Assembly: GCA_023412195.1 (NCBI GenBank)
Contig: JAEYNZ010000134.1
Location: 1-55,649 of the forward strand
Source of the DNA: Bacteroidota bacterium
Lineage (GTDB): Bacteria > Bacteroidota > Bacteroidia > Bacteroidales > Prolixibacteraceae
Direction: 5' to 3'
DNA: 55,649 bases
The translations under genes and the position numbers were made by a program. The notes under the pieces were generated by a model. That model had not been told where the DNA came from. It worked only from the letters and a program-made list of their open reading frames with translations, and ran no database searches. Below are positions 17,813 through 27,214 of the stretch, in pieces; positions within the stretch are counted from its first letter, which is position 1; the number at the start of each line of letters is the position of its first letter.

Positions 17813-18991
17813 GTGAAAATTCTGATAACTGGCGCGGCTGGTTTTATCGGCTACCATCTAACAAAAAAATTGCTGCAGCGCGGCGACCAGGTTGTAGGTA
17901 TTGACAACATCAACGATTACTACGATGTCAGACTGAAATATGCACGGCTGGCAGACAATGGTATTTCGCACGATGCAGAGCAGTGGTATGTTCCTGTCCA
18001 AAGTTCTGTTTATCCGGGATATAAATTTTTCCGGATGAATCTGGAAGACCAGGGAGAACTTACCAGGCTATTTGAAAAGGAAAAGTTTGACAGGGTGTGC
18101 CATCTGGCTGCCCAGGCTGGTGTTCGTTATAGTCTGGAGAATCCTTATGCCTATATAAGCAGTAACCTCGTGGGTTTTATCAATATACTGGAAGCCTGCA
18201 GGCATAACAGTATAGAACACCTGGTATATGCCAGTTCATCAAGCGTATACGGCAACAATAGCAAGATGCCGCTCAGCACAACCGACAATGTAGATCATCC
18301 CATCAGCCTGTATGCCGCGACCAAGAAGAGCAACGAGCTGATGGCTCATACTTACAGCCACTTGTTCGGACTTCCCACTACCGGTCTGCGCTTCTTCACC
18401 GTTTATGGTCCATGGGGTCGACCCGATATGGCTTTGTTTCTTTTTACAAAGGCTATACTCGAAAACAATCCCATTTATGTATTCAACAATGGCAATATGG
18501 TCCGCGATTTCACCTACATCGATGACATCGTGGAAGGGATAACGCGTGTGCTTGATAATCCGGCAAAGAGCAGAGGGCAAAGGGCAAAGGGCAGAAAGCA
18601 GGGAGCAGAGAACACAGAGCAGGGAGTAACGAGTAACCAGCAACAAGCAACTAGTAACAAACAACAAGTTACCAGCAATCAGCAACAGGCAACAAGCGCC
18701 CCCTATGCCATTTACAACATTGGGAACTCCTCCCCTGTTCCTCTCATGGATTACATTTCAGCCATTGAAACCCATTTAGGTAAAGCTGCAGAAAAGATTT
18801 ACCTGCCCATGCAGCCGGGGGATGTTCCCAGAACTGAAGCAGATGTTACTGACCTCATAGAAGATATGGGCTATAAACCAGATACAACTGTGGAAGTTGG
18901 AATAGGTAAATTTCTGGAGTGGTATCAGTCATTTTTTGATGACCAGGCTGATATTGAAACAGATGCTGCCTCAACCAGTTATACAAAATGA
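17813..18991 (+). CDS. UDP-glucuronate 4-epimerase-type NAD-dependent epimerase
   Basis: A 392-residue extended SDR. NAD-binding GAAGFIGYH is at the N terminus (7-15), and the catalytic pair is Y167/K171 (LYAATKKSNE). The DNINDYYDVRLK signature and the WGRPDMALF motif are typical of GalE-like enzymes that epimerise UDP-glucuronate to UDP-galacturonate. The start is GTG at 17813. Residues 251-295 are a low-complexity Gln/Thr/Ser insertion in the surface loop between RVLDNPA and APYAIYNIGN. It supplies an acidic sugar for the locus. A short inverted repeat (TGTGGA at 17741, TCCACA at 17756) lies upstream. Confidence 0.87.
   Translation: MKILITGAAGFIGYHLTKKLLQRGDQVVGIDNINDYYDVRLKYARLADNGISHDAEQWYVPVQSSVYPGYKFFRMNLEDQGELTRLFEKEKFDRVCHLAAQAGVRYSLENPYAYISSNLVGFINILEACRHNSIEHLVYASSSSVYGNNSKMPLSTTDNVDHPISLYAATKKSNELMAHTYSHLFGLPTTGLRFFTVYGPWGRPDMALFLFTKAILENNPIYVFNNGNMVRDFTYIDDIVEGITRVLDNPAKSRGQRAKGRKQGAENTEQGVTSNQQQATSNKQQVTSNQQQATSAPYAIYNIGNSSPVPLMDYISAIETHLGKAAEKIYLPMQPGDVPRTEADVTDLIEDMGYKPDTTVEVGIGKFLEWYQSFFDDQADIETDAASTSYTK
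18559..18697 (+). repeat. In-frame low-complexity repeat insertion inside the epimerase gene
   Basis: The first half consists of quasi-heptamers (GCAGAGGGCAAAGGGCAAAG). The second half consists of AGTAACAA/CAGCAACA-type units. It is read in frame as repeats of TSNQQQATSN. It expands a loop that is short and variable in other family members, so the enzyme probably tolerates it. The first half resembles the repeat at 11226-11257. Confidence 0.75.
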
Positions 18992-19160
18992 ATATACATC
19001 AAATGGCATTTTTCTGCGAGCCTTTTTCTGAGCGTAAAGACTTTTTTTCGGAGAGTCAGGGAGAAGTTGTTTGGTTTTTTGGGATATATCTATACCGAAA
19101 ATAAGACAATAAACTTTAATAATAATCTTTCCCTGAACTCGAATAACCAACTCATCCATA

Positions 19161-19760
19161 ATGTATCCTGCGATCAAAAGAATCATTGATGTTTTTGTGT
19201 CTGTCCTGGGGCTTGCAATTTTATCCCCTGTACTTTTAGTGACTGCCATTGCCATAAAGGTGGATTCACGGGGGGATGTTTTATTCCTGCAGGATCGTAT
19301 TGGCCTTAATGGCCGGACTTTTAAAATGATAAAATTCCGTTCCATGTGTGTGGGTGCCGAAAAAGGTGGAGTGTATTCAACAAAAAATGATTTACGGGTC
19401 ACCAGGGTGGGCAAATTTATAAGGGCAACAAGCATTGATGAACTCCCCCAATTTATTAATATACTTAAAGGAGATATGTCGTTGATAGGGCCACGGCCTA
19501 CCCTCACCTATCATCCATGGCCATTGGAGAAATACTCACAGGAACAGAAAAAGCGGTTTCTTGTCAGGCCGGGAGTTACAGGCTGGGCACAGGTGAACGG
19601 CAGAAAAGAAATTCATTGGGACCGCAGGCTGATGCTTGATGTGGAATACGTTAATAATCTGTCCTTTACATTTGACATGAAAATATTTTTTATGACCATA
19701 GCTAAAGTTCTGGCCATGAAAGATAATGTAAATGTTGGCGAAACAGCTTTAAAAAGTTGA
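19161..19760 (+). CDS. Initiating sugar-phosphate transferase (undecaprenyl-phosphate)
   Basis: A 199-residue bacterial sugar transferase of the short, PglC-like type: one N-terminal hydrophobic hairpin (about 8-30) and then the catalytic domain, with FKMIKFRSM, TSIDELPQFINILKGDMSLIGPRP and RPGVTGWAQVNGR. It transfers a sugar-1-phosphate from a UDP-sugar to undecaprenyl phosphate at the cytoplasmic face and starts repeat-unit assembly. It lacks the extra N-terminal membrane region of WcaJ/WbaP. It is followed 3 bases later by the aldolase-family gene, so the two are cotranscribed. Sugar specificity is not readable. Confidence 0.93.
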   Translation: MYPAIKRIIDVFVSVLGLAILSPVLLVTAIAIKVDSRGDVLFLQDRIGLNGRTFKMIKFRSMCVGAEKGGVYSTKNDLRVTRVGKFIRATSIDELPQFINILKGDMSLIGPRPTLTYHPWPLEKYSQEQKKRFLVRPGVTGWAQVNGRKEIHWDRRLMLDVEYVNNLSFTFDMKIFFMTIAKVLAMKDNVNVGETALKS

Positions 19761-19763
19761 ACC

Positions 19764-20594
19764 ATGCCATTAAAACTTATGTATATAACAAACCGGCCTG
19801 AAATTGCACAGATTGCAGATGCAAGCGGCGTAGACTGGATTTTTGTGGATCTTGAAATCATAGGCAAAGCAGAACGCCAGGGGCATCTCGATACAGTGAT
19901 CTCGAGGCATCATTTCCAGGATGTAAAGAAAATCAGACAGACTATCAACAAGGCACAGCTTCTGGTGAGGGTAAATCCGGTTTATAAAGATTCAGCTGAT
20001 GAAATTGACCGGGTTATAACAGATGGAGCCGACATTGTTATGCTTCCCTATTTTACCTCTGCAGAGGAAGTGGAAACTTTCATACGCTGTGCAGATGGAC
20101 GTGCCAAAACTTGCATACTGGTTGAAACGCCCGGTGCAGTTTCAAATATAGATTCCATATTAGAAGTTCCAGGGATAGATTTCATTCATATAGGATTGAA
20201 TGATATGCACCTGGGGTATGGCATGAAATTCATGTTTGAATTGCTGATAGATGGTACAGTGGAAAGGCTGGGCAATAAATTCAAAAAGAAAAGTATCCCG
20301 TTTGGTTTTGGAGGCATTGCAAGTCTGGGATCAGGAACGCTGCCAGCTGAAAGAATTATAGCAGAACACTACCGGCTCGGATCAGAAATGGCAATTCTTT
20401 CCAGAAGTTTTTGCAATTATGAAATGTGTGACAGCCTGTTGCAGGTTGAAAAAATCTTCAGCCAGGGTATTGTCGAAATACGGGATTATGAAATTTTCCT
20501 GCAAAAACAGAATGATGACTGGTTCAGGCAAAACCAGTTGAAGACTGTTGAGATTGTAGAGCAGATAAAACAAAAAATGGCTGTGAGCTATTAG
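19764..20594 (+). CDS. HpcH/HpaI aldolase / citrate-lyase-beta-like protein
   Basis: A 276-residue TIM-barrel protein of the HpcH/HpaI family: VDWIFVDLEIIGK, LLVRVNPV, ADIVMLPYFTSAEEVETF, CILVETPGAVSNIDSIL (catalytic Glu region) and IDFIHIGLNDMHLGYG. Family members cleave or form C-C bonds with pyruvate or acetyl-type donors using a divalent metal. Its place between the initiating transferase and a 2-hydroxyacid dehydrogenase suggests these two make or process an acidic sugar or substituent. That pathway role is inference. Confidence 0.8.
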   Translation: MPLKLMYITNRPEIAQIADASGVDWIFVDLEIIGKAERQGHLDTVISRHHFQDVKKIRQTINKAQLLVRVNPVYKDSADEIDRVITDGADIVMLPYFTSAEEVETFIRCADGRAKTCILVETPGAVSNIDSILEVPGIDFIHIGLNDMHLGYGMKFMFELLIDGTVERLGNKFKKKSIPFGFGGIASLGSGTLPAERIIAEHYRLGSEMAILSRSFCNYEMCDSLLQVEKIFSQGIVEIRDYEIFLQKQNDDWFRQNQLKTVEIVEQIKQKMAVSY

Positions 20595-20733
20595 TAAAAA
20601 TGAGATTTGGATTCTTTGAGGTTGATTGTTAGTGTTCCGGTGCTCTTCTCTTTTTTCACCAACAAATCACCAAACATCAATAAACTCTCTCTTAACCACC
20701 AAAGCACAAATCCCACCTAATGGGTTCTCAAAT

Positions 20734-21681
20734 ATGAAATTATTACTTACAGGATCATACGCTTATACTGAAGAACAGATAAAACATCTGGCAGGTCTAG
20801 GTTACCAGATTTCCATGCTTCCGGACGAACGGGTTACAGATGGTATGGATGTTACAGATATTGAAGTTGTTGTTTGTAATAATTTATTCAATCACATCAA
20901 CGCCGGTGAATTTAAGAACCTGAAGTTTGTTCAGCTTACAAGTGCTGGTACAGATAAAATTCCGGTGGATCAACTGGAGAAAGCAGGCATTCAACTTGAA
21001 ACGGCCAGAGGAGTGTACAGTGATCCCATCGCCGAGTGGATTGTACTGAAGATACTTGAAATCTGTAAAAACAGCCGCCATTTTTACTCCGCACAACAGC
21101 AAAAACAATGGCTAAAGAAACGAAACCTGTTGGAATTAACCGGGAAAACAGCAGCCATCATCGGGTATGGGAGCATCGGAGTTGAAACAGCCAGAAGATT
21201 GAGTGGTTTTAAAATGCACATAACAGCCGTTGACAGCCGTTCGCCAGATGCCAATGACATACAATGGATAAACAGTATGGAAAGGCCTGAGAACCTCGAT
21301 TTGGTGCTTGCAGAGCATGACATCATCATCCTGACATTGCCCCTTACATCCGGAACCCGGCACATGATAAACAGACGGAGGCTGGGGATCATGAAAGATG
21401 AAGCCATTCTTGTGAATGTATCCCGTGGTGGAATTATCGATGAACGTGCCTTACTAACCGCTTTACAGAATCGCCGGTTTGCAGGCGTTGCCCTCGATGT
21501 TTTTGAAGAGGAACCACTGAGTGCTGACAATCCTCTGTGGCAATTTGAAAATGTTCTTGTTACTCCGCATAATGCATTTGTTTCCGACCGCACCCGGCAG
21601 CGGATGTTTGACCTGATCTATGAAAACCTCAGTACTTATTCGAAAGAACGTCAACATGAAATTCATTCTCATATCGCCTAA
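20734..21681 (+). CDS. D-isomer-specific 2-hydroxyacid dehydrogenase
   Basis: A 315-residue NAD(P)-dependent enzyme interconverting 2-keto and D-2-hydroxy acids. Visible are the Rossmann motif AAIIGYGSIGVE, NVSRGGIIDE (catalytic Arg), DVFEEEPL (Glu) and TPHNAF (catalytic His). I place the start at ATG 20734 (MKLLLTGSYAYTEE). The frame is open upstream to a TTG at 20626, but those 36 residues do not look like protein. It overlaps the next glycosyltransferase by 26 bases. Its role in the polysaccharide is probably precursor supply, possibly together with the aldolase-like neighbour. Confidence 0.87.
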   Translation: MKLLLTGSYAYTEEQIKHLAGLGYQISMLPDERVTDGMDVTDIEVVVCNNLFNHINAGEFKNLKFVQLTSAGTDKIPVDQLEKAGIQLETARGVYSDPIAEWIVLKILEICKNSRHFYSAQQQKQWLKKRNLLELTGKTAAIIGYGSIGVETARRLSGFKMHITAVDSRSPDANDIQWINSMERPENLDLVLAEHDIIILTLPLTSGTRHMINRRRLGIMKDEAILVNVSRGGIIDERALLTALQNRRFAGVALDVFEEEPLSADNPLWQFENVLVTPHNAFVSDRTRQRMFDLIYENLSTYSKERQHEIHSHIA

Positions 21682-22756
21682 AAACAGGACTGCCTGGAAC
21701 TTCCGTGGCGATCTCATCAAAGAGATTATTGCCACCGGGATGGAAGTCATAGTTACAGGTCCTGATCTGGAAGGTGTGGAGCATATACATGAGTTGGGAG
21801 CGCGGTTTGAACAGGTTCCGCTTCGAAAGAACGGGACAGGTATTCTGGGCGACCTGAAATACACCTGGCTGCTGTGGCGGCTGATGCAAAAGGAAAAACC
21901 AGATGTTACGCTTGGCTATACCATTAAACCTGTAATTTACGGAGCCATTGCTGCGCGATTGGCAGGGGTCCGGAACATCAACTCCATGGTGACAGGCGGG
22001 GGCTATTTGTTCATCACAAAATCGATAAAGGCTAAGATATTAAGAAGTCTGGCTGTCATGCTCTACAGGATCGGTTTCCGGTGCGCCCACAAAGTTATTT
22101 TTCAGAACCTCGACGACTTGGAGGAATTTACGCTGCAACGCGGTCTGGTGCCCGGGTACAAAGCAAGGCTTGTAAACGGTTCCGGTGTGAACATGGAGCA
22201 CTTTAAACCTGCCCCCTACCCGGAGACCATCACGTTCTTTATGCTCTCGCGCATCATGTACAACAAAGGGGTCAGAGAATACCTGGAAGCAGCAAGACTG
22301 GTAAAAGCTAAGTACCCGCACGTTCGGTTTATGCTGCTCGGTGCAGTGGAAAACATACAGGACTCTATGAGTGTCTCAGAGCTGCAATTATACATCGATG
22401 ACAAAACGATAGATTATTTCGAAGAATCACCTGATGTGAGGCCCTACTACCGGCAGTGCTCAGTGTACGTGCTTCCCTCCTACCGCGAAGGCACACCGCG
22501 CACCGTACTTGAGGCAATGGCGATGGCACGTCCCATTATTACCACCGACACCCAGGGTTGCCGCGACACGGTTCTTAATGGTAGCAACGGCTTCCTGGTT
22601 CCGGTAAAAGATATCAACGCCCTTGCCGAAAGAATGGAATGGTTCATCCTCCATCCCCAGGCCATTGAAAAGATGGGGAAAGAAAGTCTGGAGATGTGCA
22701 AAGAGAAATATGATGTGAAGAAGGTGAATGAGGAGATGATGAAGTTCTTGAATTGA
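21656..22756 (+). CDS. Glycosyltransferase family 4 (PglA/CapM-like)
   Basis: A 366-residue GT-B retaining glycosyltransferase. The N-terminal part has LGYTIKPVIYGAIAARLAG and NSMVTGGGYLF, characteristic of the group that adds the second sugar to an undecaprenyl-linked amino sugar. The C-terminal donor domain carries SYREGTPRTVLEAMAMARPII. It probably acts right after the initiating transferase. I chose ATG 21656 (MKFILISPKNR), which overlaps the dehydrogenase by 26 bases. The next gene starts on the base after its stop codon. Confidence 0.88.
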   Translation: MKFILISPKNRTAWNFRGDLIKEIIATGMEVIVTGPDLEGVEHIHELGARFEQVPLRKNGTGILGDLKYTWLLWRLMQKEKPDVTLGYTIKPVIYGAIAARLAGVRNINSMVTGGGYLFITKSIKAKILRSLAVMLYRIGFRCAHKVIFQNLDDLEEFTLQRGLVPGYKARLVNGSGVNMEHFKPAPYPETITFFMLSRIMYNKGVREYLEAARLVKAKYPHVRFMLLGAVENIQDSMSVSELQLYIDDKTIDYFEESPDVRPYYRQCSVYVLPSYREGTPRTVLEAMAMARPIITTDTQGCRDTVLNGSNGFLVPVKDINALAERMEWFILHPQAIEKMGKESLEMCKEKYDVKKVNEEMMKFLN

Positions 22757-23881
22757 ATGAAAGTATTACATGTAATAAATGACCTCAACGCCGGAGGTGC
22801 TGAACGGCTTCTTTTAGATACGCTTCCGGTTTACAATCAATACGATAATGTAAAAGCTGATTTATTACTGCTTAGCGATAAAAAAAATGTTTTCGATAGC
22901 CAAATAAAGAAAGCAGGAATTAACATCTTCGTATGTAAGAAAAGAAATATTAAATCAATTTTAAATATATTTTATATACGTCGTTTCATTATTCAAGGTC
23001 AATATGATATAGTACATGTGCATTTATTTCCCTCTAATTATTTTGTTTCTTTAGCCAGAAAATTGATTTTAAATAAGAATTTAATTTTGATTGCCAGTGA
23101 ACATAATACTCATAACCGCAGAAGAAAATATAAGATTTTTCGGATCATTGACAAATTCATCTACAAAGAATTTGACTATATTATAAGTGTTAGTACTAAA
23201 ACAGAACTAAATCTCCAAAACTGGTTAAACACACCACCAACCAAAAAAAATAAGTTTAAAGTAGTTGAAAATGCAGTAAATGTTCAGAAGTTCCATGATG
23301 CTTCACCTTACACCCAAGAAAATCTGATTTCACCGCCAAATGACAATTTAAAACTTATTTGCATGGTGGGCAGTTTTGGAGCTCAGAAAGATCAGGAAAC
23401 ACTTATTAAAAGTATGGTGAGCTTAAAGGAAAATGTCCACCTGGTATTGGTTGGACAAGGAGAAAGATTAAAAGAAATGAAAAAGTTAGTTTCTCAGTTA
23501 CATTTAACCAGCAGAGTACATTTTTTAGGTGTAAGGACTGATGTCGAACGAATATTAAAAACTTCTGATATAATCGCGTTATCCAGTCATTGGGAAGGTT
23601 TTGGATTGGTTGCAGTAGAAGGTATGGCTGCAGGAAAACCTGTAATTGCAAGCAATGTTGACGGTTTAAGAGAAGTAGTTGAAGGAGCTGGATTATTATT
23701 CGAAAAAGGAAACTCTTCAGAGTTTTCTAAAATAGTAAAGCAGTTGTTAGCTGATCCAATTTTTTACGAAGAAATATCTTCTAAATGTTTAGAAAAATCG
23801 AAAATATATGACATCAAAATGATGGTAGAAAAAACCTTTCAGATTTATAAATCTCTTCTAGCCAAATATGAATATTCCTGA
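22757..23881 (+). CDS. Glycosyltransferase family 4
   Basis: A 374-residue GT4 protein: N-terminal acceptor domain opening MKVLHVINDLNAGGAERL, then a donor-binding domain with CMVGSFGAQKDQETLIKSM and SHWEGFGLVAVEGMAAGKPV (E-x7-E region). It starts immediately after the preceding stop and overlaps the next gene by 14 bases. From here to about 34.4 kb the DNA is visibly more AT-rich than upstream, a common mark of imported glycosyltransferase cassettes. The linkage made is unknown. Confidence 0.88.
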   Translation: MKVLHVINDLNAGGAERLLLDTLPVYNQYDNVKADLLLLSDKKNVFDSQIKKAGINIFVCKKRNIKSILNIFYIRRFIIQGQYDIVHVHLFPSNYFVSLARKLILNKNLILIASEHNTHNRRRKYKIFRIIDKFIYKEFDYIISVSTKTELNLQNWLNTPPTKKNKFKVVENAVNVQKFHDASPYTQENLISPPNDNLKLICMVGSFGAQKDQETLIKSMVSLKENVHLVLVGQGERLKEMKKLVSQLHLTSRVHFLGVRTDVERILKTSDIIALSSHWEGFGLVAVEGMAAGKPVIASNVDGLREVVEGAGLLFEKGNSSEFSKIVKQLLADPIFYEEISSKCLEKSKIYDIKMMVEKTFQIYKSLLAKYEYS

Positions 23882-25172
23882 ATTTAAATACATACCGATT
23901 ATCTGGATTAGTCTGATAATGATGATCATCATTTTAGGATTAATAAGAACCCTTGAACCCGATTTTGAAGTAGTGTCCTTATTTGCTGTCTTTATACATT
24001 CCATAATAGTTTTACTTGTCCTGGTAACCGTTCCACAGCATATCAAAAATATTTTAGTCTGGGCATTTATAGCCAGGTTACTGTTTCTGATGTGGGATAC
24101 ATATGCAAAGCATATTTTTATATTACCAAATGCCGGAGGCGACGTAGGAATGTATTATAGCGCTGCCATTCGAATTTCAGAAAACATTAATCTTTTAGCC
24201 GAACCTACCAGGGCAGGTATTTTTGGAAAGTTAATGGGGACTTTGTTTTTTATAATCGGGCCACAAAGAATGTTTGCTCAATATTTAAATGTTATTGTTG
24301 GATTATTCGTTGTCATTACGGTTTATAAAATGATGAATCTGCTTGATATTTCACCGGTAATCCGAAAATCCATCCTGTTGATTGCGGCCTTTTTTCCAAA
24401 TTCCTTAATTATGTCAGCTATATTTTTACGTGAAATCATCCCTACTTTTTTGGTATCCTTATCACTATATTATTTTTTACTTTGGTACAAAAATCAGGCT
24501 TTATCCAATATTGTTTTTTCAATAATAATACTGGCGGCTGCCGCAATTTTCCATTCTGGAGTCATAGGTATTTTTGTTGGCTATGCTTTTTTCTTTTTGT
24601 TCTTTAAAAAAGAAAATAACAAGTTCCGTTTCAGTACTCAAACAATAGTTGCTTTTGTAGTAGTTGGTGGGTTAGCATATTTTACTTCTACACAACTTGG
24701 GGACGTAATGTTTAAGAAATTTAAGGGAGCAGAAGAAATGGAGGATATTTACACCCAGGCAAATAAAAGGTTGGGAGAATCTGCTTACCTCACAGGAATG
24801 ACAATCAATAATCCAATTCAGTTTATCATTTATGGCCCAATCAAGACTTTTTATTTTCTCACTTCTCCATTGCCGATGAACTGGCGGGGAGGAATGGATA
24901 TCTTTTCATTTTTTTTTGACTCTTTAATATATTTCATCACCTTATGGTTTATCTGGAAGAACTGGAAGTATTTTAAAATTCAAAAACCATTGGTTATTGG
25001 TTTAATTTTAACACTCATCGGCGTTGCATTCATTTTTGGAATTGGTGTTAGTAATGCAGGAACTGCAATCCGCCACCGGCAAAAAATATTACCCCTGATA
25101 TTGATATTGTTGGCAGTGATGATGGATGAGAAGCATAATACACTGCTAAATTACTCAAAGAAATATTTATAA
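23868..25172 (+). CDS. Multi-pass membrane protein, candidate polysaccharide polymerase (Wzy)
   Basis: A 434-residue protein with around ten hydrophobic helices. Between them are NAGGDVGMYYSAAIRISE (a polar, probably periplasmic stretch after the second pair of helices), SAIFLREIIPTFLVSL, and a large loop around 285-330. The FxREx motif in a helix and the overall build resemble O-antigen/EpsG-like polymerases, which join lipid-linked repeat units in the periplasm. It is the only polymerase candidate in the locus. Wzy proteins share little sequence, so the call rests on topology and context. Confidence 0.65.
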   Translation: MNIPEFKYIPIIWISLIMMIIILGLIRTLEPDFEVVSLFAVFIHSIIVLLVLVTVPQHIKNILVWAFIARLLFLMWDTYAKHIFILPNAGGDVGMYYSAAIRISENINLLAEPTRAGIFGKLMGTLFFIIGPQRMFAQYLNVIVGLFVVITVYKMMNLLDISPVIRKSILLIAAFFPNSLIMSAIFLREIIPTFLVSLSLYYFLLWYKNQALSNIVFSIIILAAAAIFHSGVIGIFVGYAFFFLFFKKENNKFRFSTQTIVAFVVVGGLAYFTSTQLGDVMFKKFKGAEEMEDIYTQANKRLGESAYLTGMTINNPIQFIIYGPIKTFYFLTSPLPMNWRGGMDIFSFFFDSLIYFITLWFIWKNWKYFKIQKPLVIGLILTLIGVAFIFGIGVSNAGTAIRHRQKILPLILILLAVMMDEKHNTLLNYSKKYL

Positions 25173-26288
25173 ATGAATAAAATTAAAGTGCTTCATTACA
25201 TCCCTGGTTTCTTAATTGGAGGAATAGAGGCCAGGTTACTTGATTGGTACAAGGCAATTGACCGGGATAAAATTCAATTTGACGTCTTAAAGATTACCAA
25301 AGAAGAAGACACTGAACTAATTCAAGAATTCAAGGAACTTGGAGGAAATGTTTATACAATTTCAAAATTTAGTCCAAGAACATTTATTCAACATATTAAA
25401 GATATCAAAGAATTCTTTCATGAACATAATGATTATAGTATAGTCCATTCTCATGCGCTTTCCCCCTTTGTGTTGCGAGAAGCAAGAAAAAACAGGATAA
25501 AAATTCGTATTCTCCATGCTCGAACTACAAATTTTAACCCTGGTGTCAAAATGTTAGGGGTAAGAAAATTTCTTAAAAAAATAAGTCCACATTTCGCAAC
25601 ACACTTTTTCGCATGTTCAAAAGAGGCAGGACTTTGGGCTTTTGGAAGAAACAAGGATGGTATAAAAATCATAAATAATGGAATACAATTAGAAAAATAT
25701 ATATTCAATGAGGTAATTAGAGAAAAAATAAGAGAAGAATTTAATATTAATAATAAGTTTGTTATTGGGAATGTAGGTAGATTTTCATCTCAAAAAAACA
25801 TGGAATTCCTGATAGAAATATTTGCAGAAGTAAAAAAACGTGAGACATCTGCCCTTCTATTCCTCATTGGAGATGGACCCGAGAAACAAAAGTTGTTGAA
25901 CAGAATAAAAGAATTTCATATTGAAAGCGACGTGATCTTTGCAGGACAAAGAAAAAATGTTTATGATTTTTTGCAAAGTTTTGATGTTTTTGTTATGCCA
26001 TCTCATTTCGAAGGTTTTGGAACAACCGCGTTAGAAGCCCAGGCTGCAGGATTAATCACCTTCGTATCTGATACCTTACCGGACAGCATAAAAATTACTT
26101 CATTAATTAAATTTCTTCCATTGAAGAAGGGTGCTAAATATTGGGCAGAAAATATTCTAAAAAATAGAAAAGAATATAACCGAGAAAATATGTTTTATCC
26201 GATTACTAAGGCTGGATTTAACAACAATCAAACAAGTAAATGGCTTGAAAGTTTTTATTCATGTGAAGTAAATAATTCAACATTATAA
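25173..26288 (+). CDS. Glycosyltransferase family 4
   Basis: A 371-residue GT4 protein opening MNKIKVLHYIPGFLIGGIEA. The donor domain has FVIGNVGRFSSQKNMEFLIE and MPSHFEGFGTTALEAQAAG. It starts directly on the base after the membrane protein's stop and overlaps the GT8 gene by one base, so it is tightly coupled in the operon. It resembles EpsF-type enzymes of exopolysaccharide loci. Donor and acceptor are unknown. Confidence 0.88.
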   Translation: MNKIKVLHYIPGFLIGGIEARLLDWYKAIDRDKIQFDVLKITKEEDTELIQEFKELGGNVYTISKFSPRTFIQHIKDIKEFFHEHNDYSIVHSHALSPFVLREARKNRIKIRILHARTTNFNPGVKMLGVRKFLKKISPHFATHFFACSKEAGLWAFGRNKDGIKIINNGIQLEKYIFNEVIREKIREEFNINNKFVIGNVGRFSSQKNMEFLIEIFAEVKKRETSALLFLIGDGPEKQKLLNRIKEFHIESDVIFAGQRKNVYDFLQSFDVFVMPSHFEGFGTTALEAQAAGLITFVSDTLPDSIKITSLIKFLPLKKGAKYWAENILKNRKEYNRENMFYPITKAGFNNNQTSKWLESFYSCEVNNSTL

Positions 26289-27142
26289 TGAAAGCTTTTG
26301 TTTCAATAATTTCTACAGATAATTATTCTTTAGGGGCGATAATTCTTTATGAATCTCTCAAGTTGACGGGAACTCAATTTCCTTTTTTTTTAGTTGTAAC
26401 TCAAGATGTATCAATTGATTGTGAAATTCTTTTAAAAAAGTACGGAATTAAAATAATAAGAGACAATGATAGGCTATGGACAAGCGATATCAGAATTAAC
26501 ATCAACGAAAAACGTTGGAGCTACTCTTTTGACAAATTGAAAATATTCAAACTTGAACAATTTAGTAAAATCGTTTATTTAGATAGTGATATGTATGTTG
26601 TTGCCAACATAGACTCTCTATTTACATATTCACATTTAACAGCTGTACCCACAAGATCAAAAATGAAGTGGTTAAATAATCAAAGATATTTCAATTCAGG
26701 AATAATGGTTATTGAACCTTCTAAAAACGAATTTATAAGAATAACTAAATTTCTTAAACCTACTATCGATGAATTTTATAAAAGAAATGTAGCTTTGGGA
26801 GATCAGGATGTTTTACACAATAGTTTTTTGGATTGGCCATTAAAATCCCATCTACATTTGGCCGATGGTTTTAATGTTTTTTGGAGTTCTATTGATTTAT
26901 ATTTACGTAAATATAACTATACTCTTAAAAAAGATAATACCAAAAATCAAATTTATGTAATTCATTTTACCGGGTCACACAAACCTTGGATGAAAAGTTT
27001 TATTTTCATTTTACTAAGTGTTATCAGACCTATTAAAAATTTACAGACTATTCCTTTAAAGTCAGTAATAAATTTCATTTTCTTTTATAGAAAAATGGTT
27101 ATGGATGTTCAAACAAAATTATCTAAAATCCAAAACGGATAA
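26288..27142 (+). CDS. Glycosyltransferase family 8-like protein
   Basis: A 284-residue GT-A retaining glycosyltransferase. The metal-binding DxD lies in VYLDSDMYV (D99, D101), and the family's C-terminal HFTGSHKPW motif is present. GT8 enzymes use UDP-sugars such as UDP-glucose or UDP-galactose and also include glycogenin. Here a role in adding one sugar of the repeat unit is the natural reading. The ATG overlaps the last base of the preceding stop codon. Confidence 0.85.
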   Translation: MKAFVSIISTDNYSLGAIILYESLKLTGTQFPFFLVVTQDVSIDCEILLKKYGIKIIRDNDRLWTSDIRININEKRWSYSFDKLKIFKLEQFSKIVYLDSDMYVVANIDSLFTYSHLTAVPTRSKMKWLNNQRYFNSGIMVIEPSKNEFIRITKFLKPTIDEFYKRNVALGDQDVLHNSFLDWPLKSHLHLADGFNVFWSSIDLYLRKYNYTLKKDNTKNQIYVIHFTGSHKPWMKSFIFILLSVIRPIKNLQTIPLKSVINFIFFYRKMVMDVQTKLSKIQNG

Positions 27143-27214
27143 TAAAAGAAATATTCTAACTCTGTATTCTTCTGCAAAATTACATACAGGACTTTGGTTA
27201 GCTATAAAATATTA

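Noticed and set aside
18559..18697. CRISPR-like or minisatellite array
   Set aside because: The units are short, irregular and translated in frame; no constant repeat-spacer pattern.
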